Assembly: GCF_900129775.1 (NCBI RefSeq)
Contig: NZ_FQWV01000002.1
Span: forward strand, 248,001-312,000
Origin: Halobaculum gomorrense
Lineage (GTDB): Archaea; Halobacteriota; Halobacteria; Halobacteriales; Haloferacaceae
DNA length: 64,000 nt
Direction: 5' to 3'
The translations under genes were made by a program, and so were the position numbers. Under the pieces are notes generated by a model. That model was not told where the DNA came from. It worked only from the letters and a program-made list of their open reading frames with translations, and searched no databases. The number at the start of each line of letters is the position of its first letter. The first letter of the stretch is position 1. Shown piece after piece: positions 50,986 to 57,926 of the stretch.

Positions 50986-51335
50986 GCGGAGTCACCCCCG
51001 ACGACTGCGTCGGCGAGCAGGTCGATCCGTTCGCGGAGCAGGTGGTAGCCGACCTCGGTCAGTTCGTACTCGTTCGTGCGCTTGTCGAGTTCGGACTTCT
51101 CGATCAGCCCGTACTCGGCGAGGTCGTCGAGCGCCGGGTAAAGCCGGCCGTGATTGATCTCTGTTTCGTAGAGGTCCTGCAGGACGCGTTTGATCGCAAG
51201 CCCGTAGGACGTCTCCTCGTCGCCCTGAAGCCGGGCGATAGCGTAGAGGACGTTCCCCTCGAACGCGGTGAGGTCGGTCCATCGCGGGTAGTTACTCTCG
51301 GTACACTTTTTCGACTGCGTGGATTGACTAGACAT
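50982..51335 (-). CDS. PadR-family transcriptional regulator
   Basis: 117 residues, winged helix-turn-helix: DLTAFEGNVLYAIARLQGDEETSYGLAIKRVLQDLYETEINHGRLYPALDDLAEYGLIEKSE with the wing at NEYELTEVGYHLLRER. The GRLYPAL motif is a PadR signature. It is the first gene of the seven-gene operon that ends with the integrase, so it probably controls its own operon. Two stem-loops and a palindrome lie in the 415-bp region upstream. Confidence 0.85.
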   Translation of the reverse strand: MSSQSTQSKKCTESNYPRWTDLTAFEGNVLYAIARLQGDEETSYGLAIKRVLQDLYETEINHGRLYPALDDLAEYGLIEKSELDKRTNEYELTEVGYHLLRERIDLLADAVVGGDSA

Positions 51336-51401
51336 TGCTCTGGTCGTGTTGTGGAGCGCGCGCTCTGCGCGTGGTCTGCGGGCGATTCAGGGTGACCCTC
51401 G

Positions 51402-51442
51402 CCGCGACGCCCTCGTCTTTGGAAGGGTGAGGGGCGTCGCGG
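51402..51442. other. Stem-loop upstream of the PadR operon
   Basis: CCGCGACGCC (51,402-51,411) pairs perfectly with GGCGTCGCGG (51,433-51,442) around a 21-nt loop, with further CTC/GAG pairing after a one-base bulge. It lies 67 bp before the PadR start, within the likely leader or promoter of the operon. Confidence 0.55.
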
Positions 51443-51570
51443 TTGGTCAGGTCACTCGCGGGACGAGAGACTCGTCGAGGAGGCGGCGGTGCGTCCGGTC
51501 GTGCGGGGCCTTCAAGTCGCCCCGGCGTGCATTTCGACATGGGTCTCGTACCTGGATTACGGGACCACAC

Positions 51571-51599
51571 GCGGACTGGTGCTCTAACACCGAGTCCGC
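51571..51599. other. Strong 11-bp hairpin in the intergenic region
   Basis: GCGGACT plus GGTG pairs with CACC plus AGTCCGC, one bulged base, loop CTCTAA. It is the most stable local structure of the region 51,336-51,750, which otherwise contains no credible gene. Role unknown: candidates are a small RNA, a recombination site or an operator. Confidence 0.5.
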
Positions 51600-51675
51600 T
51601 TCTCACGACACCGCGTTCGGCAGCGGCGCGTGTTCGTCCCGTAACAGGTCCTGTGAACGGGGGCCACTTAGTTGT

Positions 51676-51690
51676 ACTGCTCAAAGCAGT
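51676..51690 (+). promoter_or_regulatory. Palindrome upstream of the winged-helix gene
   Basis: ACTGCT-CAA-AGCAGT, a perfect 6-3-6 inverted repeat, lies about 15 bp upstream of a CATTATTT box (51,705-51,712), which is 38 bp before the ATG at 51,751. Its position is right for an activator or repressor site. Confidence 0.45.
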
Positions 51691-51750
51691 TGGAGCACTC
51701 AATCCATTATTTCGGTGATACTTTGTCGGAGAGGGATTACCGGACTTGTA

Positions 51751-51990
51751 ATGGCTGGCCGGAAGGAAACGGTGTCCGACGAGGAGATCTTGCAGATATT
51801 CCTCAACTCCGGTGAGCACATCATGACCACCAGAGAGGTGTCTGATGCTCTCGGATTCTCTCTTGAAGGTACCCGAAATCGTCTTTACCCCCTTGCTGAC
51901 CAAGGACTTCTTGCTCAGAAGAAGGTCGGGAACAGCCCTGCGTGGTGGCTCACGGACGCTGGCCGGGAGTTTCTCGCCGAGTCGGAGTAG
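51751..51990 (+). CDS. Small winged-helix DNA-binding protein
   Basis: 79 residues. SDEEILQIFLNSGEHIMTTREVSDALGFSLEGTRNRLYPLADQGLLAQKKVG is a winged helix-turn-helix with the recognition helix at LEGTRNRLYPLADQG; the wing ends in NSPAWWLTDAGREFL. It is the size of autonomous repressors that guard defence or toxin loci. The ATG follows a TATA box and palindrome; the open frame upstream of it is non-coding. It faces convergently toward TcmP. Confidence 0.8.
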   Translation: MAGRKETVSDEEILQIFLNSGEHIMTTREVSDALGFSLEGTRNRLYPLADQGLLAQKKVGNSPAWWLTDAGREFLAESE

Positions 51991-52033
51991 CTGTACGAGC
52001 ACGCATCGTCAGCGTAGAGCGTTTCGGTGATAA

Positions 52034-52060
52034 GGCAGAGCCTTGGGCGGAGTGAAAGTA
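52034..52060. repeat. Element-specific repeat, divergent copy
   Basis: GGCAGAGCCTTGGGCGGAGTGAAAGTA resembles, with several changes, the sequences at 62,765-62,793 and 63,112-63,138 that precede two small genes. Here it lies between the winged-helix gene and the 3' end of tcmP, with no obvious gene start downstream. Confidence 0.45.
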
Positions 52061-52107
52061 GAAGTTCACCCATTTGTAACTAGTCAATAAGATTCTATGG
52101 AACTATT

Positions 52108-53271
52108 TTAGTCCGCAAAGTCGCCTAACCGCTGATTCTGCTGGGTAAATCTGAAGATAGTTTTGTCTTCCTTGTAACCTCCCTGTGATCCGGTCCTCTT
52201 CGCGACAACTCTATCACACTCTTCCAAGTGCTGTAGAGCATCTCTACAATGGCTCTTTACCAGATCCGTGCTCGTATAGGCGTATTCAATCAGATACTCG
52301 TAACTGTGTTCCATTCCTTCAAATTCTTCGTAGAGATGATCAGCAAACTCTACTGACTTCTGGTCGTCCTCATTACCTCCATTCGTAGCATCGAACAGTG
52401 TCATCTGTTCATTTTCATACTTGTAGTGGTCCGGACCAAGGTACGCAAATAGATCGCTGTCACCCTCGTTGAACATGACGTCTTTCATAGCTCTGAGTCC
52501 ACGGAAGTGGTTCGAGGCAAAAATCAGGTAGTAGACGGTGACATTCTTATCTGGATGCTTCATTTGGAACGGAAAGACGTACTCAACTCCTGCTTCTTCC
52601 CGTAGTTGTGAAACGTACAGATGCAGTAGTTCCTTCTCTTGGTCCCTTCTATCTTCTATGTCTCTGATATATTTCCAACTATCACTACCAAATGCACGTG
52701 TAATTGTATCTGCCTTTTCGTCGTCATTCACGAATCTACGAATCTTGTCCACCATGAAATTGAAGAATACTTCATCTCCCGAGTCGCGGATGTTCATAAT
52801 CTCTGATATAGTTTGGAAAGGAGTTCCCTTGTACCCAAATGGGTCAATGAAAACAAGACTCGGGAGGTGTCGGTACTTACTACTGGTCAGAATATCCAGA
52901 GCAATGTCTTCGAATTTCCCATTATAGAACTCGGTGCCAATCTTGTCCGGATTTCCACAATTCTGTTTCTCTTCATTCACTTCCTGTTTCAGGACTTCAA
53001 AATTTGTAGGATTTAGCTCATTAAGTGTACAATGAAATTTATCAATTTGGTCTAAATGCCTATTGGCCACGTCAATTGCCAGAAGGGGAGATCCAGGTTC
53101 ACCGTCTTTGTACCGTCCTCTTCCCGCAAATCCGTCGAAGTAGTGAACTTCCGGATTCGTACTACCTAGGATTCTGGTCCATATAACGAGATATTTCCGG
53201 AGAATCCGATGCTTCACTTCCGTATGTTCCCTCATCTCCCATTTTTCAATGTTATCATCATCTAATGGCAT
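52108..53271 (-). CDS. tcmP: Three-Cys-motif partner protein TcmP
   Basis: 387 residues from the ATG at 53,271 (a TTG at 53,295 is the only longer start). HYFDGFAGRGRYKDG resembles the AdoMet-binding motif I of methyltransferases and LVFIDPFGYKGTP resembles motif IV, so I infer a Rossmann methyltransferase-like core. The family TcmP is defined by regularly neighbouring a radical-SAM (three-Cys) protein, as it does here, divergently. The C-terminal 80 residues include a possible winged helix (YTSTDLVKSHCRDALQHLEECDRVVAKRTG). G+C is far lower than the host. Biochemical role unknown to me. Confidence 0.8.
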   Translation of the reverse strand: MPLDDDNIEKWEMREHTEVKHRILRKYLVIWTRILGSTNPEVHYFDGFAGRGRYKDGEPGSPLLAIDVANRHLDQIDKFHCTLNELNPTNFEVLKQEVNEEKQNCGNPDKIGTEFYNGKFEDIALDILTSSKYRHLPSLVFIDPFGYKGTPFQTISEIMNIRDSGDEVFFNFMVDKIRRFVNDDEKADTITRAFGSDSWKYIRDIEDRRDQEKELLHLYVSQLREEAGVEYVFPFQMKHPDKNVTVYYLIFASNHFRGLRAMKDVMFNEGDSDLFAYLGPDHYKYENEQMTLFDATNGGNEDDQKSVEFADHLYEEFEGMEHSYEYLIEYAYTSTDLVKSHCRDALQHLEECDRVVAKRTGSQGGYKEDKTIFRFTQQNQRLGDFAD

Positions 53272-53378
53272 AGAAAGATTGCTTAGAGATGACAATCGGT
53301 CCCACCTACATTACTTTGCCGACTAGTTAGAATTGAACCACCATTCTCCGAGCGAACGATTATAGGAACTGTGCGAAT

Positions 53379-54707
53379 ATGGTGGCAACAATGAAGAATA
53401 ATAGGTCTGCCAACCGTGGTTTGACACTGCGCAGATCCGGTTCAGAGAGTGGCGATAGTTCCGGATATTCGCTATTTGGGGATGAAGGGAAACATCTCGA
53501 TGAAGTATCTGGGTTACCTCAATTGAAAGATCTGAGAGAGATGAGCCGAGACTACGGTGAGGCCTTAGAAAGGGTAGATATATTGAATTCTGATCTGAGT
53601 TGTTCCAGTTGTTCAGATGAGATTCAGGACAGATTCAGTGCGACTTCAGACAGTCATCTTTTGTGCTGGGACTGTGCGATGGAGCGTGTTGAAGAAGTTG
53701 ATCAACGGGGTGTGACTCACACAACTGATCCCACCAAGGCTGTCTTGTCGAACTCTGCCCTCCACCACAAGAATCTCTGCAACTACGTTATCAACGTCGC
53801 AACCGGCTGTACCCACGGTTGCAAATTCTGCTACGTCCCCAGTACGCCGAACATCAAGACTCGCGGTAAGATGCTCAAGGAGCAAGCAGGAGTGGAAAGC
53901 GGACAGAAAGAGTGGGGCAGCTATCTCCTCTACCGCGACGACCTTCCAGAACGCCTCGCTCGGAAACTCGACCGCAAGCGGAAGTGGGAGGAAACCGAAG
54001 ATGGCCGCGGCGTCGTGATGATCTCCAGCGGAACGGACTGCTATCAGGATCGCCGCGCCGCTCAGATCACCCGAGAGTGCGTCATCGAGCTAGTCAACCA
54101 CGGACGTCCGGTTCGTATCCTCACGCGGAGCCCGGCAGTAGTCCGCGATATCGACGTCTTCCAGGCGGCCGACGGCTACGTTACCGTCGGGTCCTCGATC
54201 CCTTGCCTCGACGACGAGTTGGTCCGGTCCATCGAGCCAGGAGCGCCCGCGCCGACGGCCCGCCTGAACGCCCTCGAAGAGATCAGTAACGCCGGAGTCC
54301 CGGTCTACGTCTCGATGTCGCCAACCTATCCGACACAGGATCGGGAGGACCTCCGAGCACTGCTCACCGAGTTCAAGGAACGACTCGACCCGGACGTGGT
54401 GTTCCACGAGCCGATCAACCCCCGTGGCGGGAACTTCCAGATGACCGTCCAAGCCGCGCGCGATGCCGGACAGACAGAACTCGCGGACGAACTCGACAAG
54501 CTCCGCGACCGTGAGAACTGGATCGAGTACTCGAAAGAGCAGCTCCTCGCGGTTCGCGATATCGGCGAGGACATCGGCGTCCCAATCCATCTGTGGCCAG
54601 ACAAGGAGTTCATCAAGCACGCTGGGGAAGATTCGGAGTTCTTCCGTCAGGAGCGGGAGAAGATGGACTCACCGGAGGATTACCCGAAGCCTCCGGCTCC
54701 CGTCTAA
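53379..54707 (+). CDS. Zinc-ribbon radical-SAM protein A (SplB/Gp37-Gp68-like)
   Basis: 442 residues. An N-terminal zinc ribbon (CSSCSDEIQDRFS...LLCWDC) precedes a radical-SAM domain with the cluster motif C-x3-C-x2-C in TGCTHGCKFCYVPSTP, then VVMISSGTDCYQDRRAAQITREC, PVRILTRSPAVVRDID and FHEPINPRGGNFQM. The fold resembles spore photoproduct lyase-like/DUF5131 proteins. It is divergent from tcmP with a 107-bp shared promoter region. The first 370 bp are A/T-rich and the rest G+C-rich, so the gene is a mosaic. An ATG 12 bp downstream is an alternative start. Confidence 0.82.
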   Translation: MVATMKNNRSANRGLTLRRSGSESGDSSGYSLFGDEGKHLDEVSGLPQLKDLREMSRDYGEALERVDILNSDLSCSSCSDEIQDRFSATSDSHLLCWDCAMERVEEVDQRGVTHTTDPTKAVLSNSALHHKNLCNYVINVATGCTHGCKFCYVPSTPNIKTRGKMLKEQAGVESGQKEWGSYLLYRDDLPERLARKLDRKRKWEETEDGRGVVMISSGTDCYQDRRAAQITRECVIELVNHGRPVRILTRSPAVVRDIDVFQAADGYVTVGSSIPCLDDELVRSIEPGAPAPTARLNALEEISNAGVPVYVSMSPTYPTQDREDLRALLTEFKERLDPDVVFHEPINPRGGNFQMTVQAARDAGQTELADELDKLRDRENWIEYSKEQLLAVRDIGEDIGVPIHLWPDKEFIKHAGEDSEFFRQEREKMDSPEDYPKPPAPV

Positions 54708-54784
54708 CGGTTCGGTTGGCTACTTCCACTTCCACCGTGGATGGCGGAGTTCTATTTATGTAGAGCGTGTAGCAAACGGTAGAG

Positions 54785-56062
54785 ATGAGCGTGCGCCTTG
54801 ACACGAAGCGCGACCCTGACGGCGGGTGGTACGACCGCTACGTCGAACTCGTCGACGATGAGGGTCGCGTCGTCAAGGAGTTCGGAAAGAACCCGACGCT
54901 CAACGAGCTCCGCGAGGCAGAGCGCGAATACGGCGAGCGAATCAACCTCTGGCAGCAGGGCCTGATTTGTTCCGATTGCGGGAACCAGATCAACGAGCGA
55001 TTTAGTGCCGACCTCGAGGGGAATCTACTCTGTTGGGATTGCGCTTCTGAGGAGGATAGTTCAGACCAGTCCGGTCTCCGAGTCAATGCGGACCCAACGA
55101 AATCGGTCCTCAGCGAGTCCAAGCTCTACGAAAAGAGCCTCTGCGACTACGTGATCAACGTCGCGACAGGATGCCGTCACGGCTGCAAGTTCTGCTATGT
55201 ACCGAGTACCCCTGCTATCCAGAACAGAGAGGAGATGCTGGGAGACAAGGCCGGCGTCGAGGACGGACAACAAGAGTGGGGTAGCTACCTCCTCTATCGC
55301 GACGATCTCCCAGAGCGACTGAACGAAGGGCTGCAGGACAATCCGTGGGAAGATTGGGACAAGACTGACCGAGGTCGTGGCGTCGTGATGCTCTCAAGCG
55401 GAACCGACTGCTACCAGGACAAACGGGCAGCACAGATCACGAGATCGTGTGTTCACGAACTCGTCAGTAACGACGTTCCCGTACGGATTCTGACTCGCAG
55501 CCCGAATCTGCTCCGAGATATGGACTTGTTCCGCAAGGCAGGAGAGTACGTCACAGTCGGCATGTCGATACCGTCTTTCGACGACGAGTTGGTACGAGCG
55601 ATGGAACCGAATGCCCCGCCACCAATGCAGCGTTGGAAGGCGCTTGAGAAGCTCTCGAAGAATCAAGTACGCCGATTCGTATCCTTCTCACCGACGTACC
55701 CAACGATGGACGAAGAGGAGATCCACGAGGCGCTTTCGTGGTTCTCCGCTCTCGGCCCGGAAGTCGTGTTCCATGAACCGATCAATCCTCGCGGAGCCAA
55801 CTTCGAGATGTGCGTCGAGGCAGCTGAGAATGCCGGGCGGCAGCAACTCGCCGACGATCTACGCTCGATGGAGGATGAAAGCATCTGGAAGGAATATGCC
55901 TTAGAGCATATCAAACTGGTCAGAGACTGCGCCCGGCGGTTCGACAATATCCAAATACATTCGTGGCCAAGTAGGGACTTGGTTCGAGCAACCAAGGGCG
56001 AGACGCGGAGTTGGCTGCTTACACTTCGTGAGGAGGTCTCACCAGAGCAACACCCTCAATAA
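54785..56062 (+). CDS. Zinc-ribbon radical-SAM protein B, paralogue of A
   Basis: 425 residues aligning with protein A over its full length: zinc ribbon CSDCGNQINERFS...LLCWDC, cluster motif TGCRHGCKFCYVPSTP, VVMLSSGTDCYQDKRAAQITRSC, PVRILTRSPNLLRDMD and FHEPINPRGANFEM. The N-terminal segment LDTKRDPDGGWYDRYVELVDDEGR differs and looks like a small beta domain. A TATTTATG box about 30 bp before the ATG gives it its own promoter despite the 77-bp gap to A. Substrate unknown. Both copies retain all cluster cysteines, so the pair has probably specialised rather than decayed. Confidence 0.83.
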   Translation: MSVRLDTKRDPDGGWYDRYVELVDDEGRVVKEFGKNPTLNELREAEREYGERINLWQQGLICSDCGNQINERFSADLEGNLLCWDCASEEDSSDQSGLRVNADPTKSVLSESKLYEKSLCDYVINVATGCRHGCKFCYVPSTPAIQNREEMLGDKAGVEDGQQEWGSYLLYRDDLPERLNEGLQDNPWEDWDKTDRGRGVVMLSSGTDCYQDKRAAQITRSCVHELVSNDVPVRILTRSPNLLRDMDLFRKAGEYVTVGMSIPSFDDELVRAMEPNAPPPMQRWKALEKLSKNQVRRFVSFSPTYPTMDEEEIHEALSWFSALGPEVVFHEPINPRGANFEMCVEAAENAGRQQLADDLRSMEDESIWKEYALEHIKLVRDCARRFDNIQIHSWPSRDLVRATKGETRSWLLTLREEVSPEQHPQ

Positions 56063-56149
56063 TTGATAATTCAACGCACACCAAAGAAGTGAGCACACAC
56101 AATTCGGGATTTAGAGGAGTCAAGCCCTTTATTTATGGATACTCTCGAA

Positions 56150-57847
56150 TCAGAGCGACCAGATATTGACGCACGCCTGCGCCAGTTCCTTCGTCCGCGT
56201 GTCAATGTTCTCCCCAGACCACTCGTCGTAGTCTTCCCCAACCGCCTTCGTCATCTCGTACTCGGACGTTGAGTACACGTCCTTCTTGTTCTCGAAGGGG
56301 TCCGCGCCGATCGACGCGTTTCGGTCAGGTTCGAGCAGCGTGAGATTGCCCAGTCGGTCACGGACCTGAGTGAACTCTCCTTCGGTCATGTCCAACTGTA
56401 CGGGCCACGCGCTGTACTTCTTCGCGCTGAACGCGGCGCGAGGCGCGATGTGTTCTCGCTCCGGCTCCGAGAAATCGACCTGTGACCCGTCGTAATAGTC
56501 CTCTTCGATACGGATCAGCATGTACTTCGTCTGGTCGTTCAGCCGCATCCGCTTGTTCTCCAAGCTCGTCCGGAATTCGCCGTCGCTCGGCCATCGATCG
56601 GTGAACAAATCACGGAGTTCATCTGCGACTTCACTCTCATCGTCGAAGCACTCCGAGCAGGCTCGCGAGTAGATCCGGTCGATCTCGCCACCAGTCGGGT
56701 AGTTCGCCGCCTTCCAGCGGATGACGAACGCCTCGAGGACTCGTAGGGCTTCCATCACCCGGTTCGCGGAATCGAGCTCGTCGATGATCCGCAGGAGGAT
56801 AGTGCGGGCTTGGGTGATGCTGAGCATCTCGAGGTCGTCCAGCTTGTCGTTCACTGCCGCGTTCCCGTTGGAATCGTACTTACTGACGGAGTGGTCGATG
56901 AGATCCGAGTAGATCGACGCGCTCCGCAACATGTCGGCGACGTACTCCTCAAGAGAGATACCTGCCTTGTCCAGTTTGTTATCGACGATATCTTGGAAGG
57001 TGTCGTAGAGCTTGTAGTCCGAAACGTCACCGTCGTGGTCGGGCTCCGAAGCCGACATGATGTAGTGCCGGAAGAACCGACTCGGTTTGGAAAGCTTTGG
57101 TACGATCTGCTCAACGATCGCCTCCCAGTCGTCACGAATCCGATCGTAATCGATGGAGGGATCCGTTGCCGCCGTGCTGAACACGTAGTTCTTCATCAAG
57201 TCGACTGCGGAGAGTTCGAGGCCACGATCGTTGAGTGTCTCGAACAGCCTGAAGGCCGACTGCTCACCGTCGGTCGTTATCGAGACTGCGGTGACGCTCC
57301 GGAGCAGTTTATTGCGTATCTCGTTGATCTCCTCGGCATCCAAGCTATCCATCTTGTTTGCGTAGAATTGGAAGCCTTCTTTCAGGTTCGAGTCACTCAC
57401 TTTGTCGAACCGTTGATCGAGGACCGCCCGGTAATCGTCGTTATCGAACTTACTCAAGCTTAGATTGGGATATCGAGCGGTATCGATATCCTCCTGCCAG
57501 AGGTATTTGTCGTTTATTGAGTCCGCTTGTTTCTCCAGATCCTCGTTGAGGTACTTCTGGCGCATCACTGCTAGGATCAACGAGATCGTCGTCAGCCGTT
57601 GCTGACCGTCGACCACCTCTAATTGGTCGAGGTCGTTGAGACCTTGGCTGCGTTCGATGAGTACGATCGAACCTACAAAATGAGTGTCTCCTTCTTCGAT
57701 CGCTTGGATGTCGGACCACAGCGCAGCCCACTGTTCTTCGTTCCATGCGTACCGCCGCTGGTAGTCGGGAACGGTGTACCGATATTGCCGCGTGAGGATA
57801 CTCTCGATCCGGTCTTCAGTGGCAGTCAACCCAATACCGCTACTCAT
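56150..57847 (-). CDS. DUF262-DUF1524 nuclease (GmrSD-like)
   Basis: 565 residues. N-terminal DUF262 has YTVPDYQRRYAWNEEQW, FVGSIVLIE and the nucleotide-binding VVDGQQRLTT. The middle is helical. C-terminal DUF1524 has EREHIAPR and LGNLTLLEPDRN, the His-Asn-His-like nuclease core. This fusion is found in type IV restriction enzymes (GmrSD, cutting glucosylated DNA) and SspE-like effectors of phosphorothioate systems. Which modification it senses here is unknown. It faces convergently toward radical-SAM B and lies downstream of the type IIG gene in the same direction, with an 80-bp gap. Confidence 0.85.
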   Translation of the reverse strand: MSSGIGLTATEDRIESILTRQYRYTVPDYQRRYAWNEEQWAALWSDIQAIEEGDTHFVGSIVLIERSQGLNDLDQLEVVDGQQRLTTISLILAVMRQKYLNEDLEKQADSINDKYLWQEDIDTARYPNLSLSKFDNDDYRAVLDQRFDKVSDSNLKEGFQFYANKMDSLDAEEINEIRNKLLRSVTAVSITTDGEQSAFRLFETLNDRGLELSAVDLMKNYVFSTAATDPSIDYDRIRDDWEAIVEQIVPKLSKPSRFFRHYIMSASEPDHDGDVSDYKLYDTFQDIVDNKLDKAGISLEEYVADMLRSASIYSDLIDHSVSKYDSNGNAAVNDKLDDLEMLSITQARTILLRIIDELDSANRVMEALRVLEAFVIRWKAANYPTGGEIDRIYSRACSECFDDESEVADELRDLFTDRWPSDGEFRTSLENKRMRLNDQTKYMLIRIEEDYYDGSQVDFSEPEREHIAPRAAFSAKKYSAWPVQLDMTEGEFTQVRDRLGNLTLLEPDRNASIGADPFENKKDVYSTSEYEMTKAVGEDYDEWSGENIDTRTKELAQACVNIWSL

Positions 57848-57926
57848 TGATGGCTTGAAACAGTAATTTCACTAATATCATGCGATAACGAATTTGGTAT
57901 TGAACGTCGGTGAGTCTTAACCAGAA

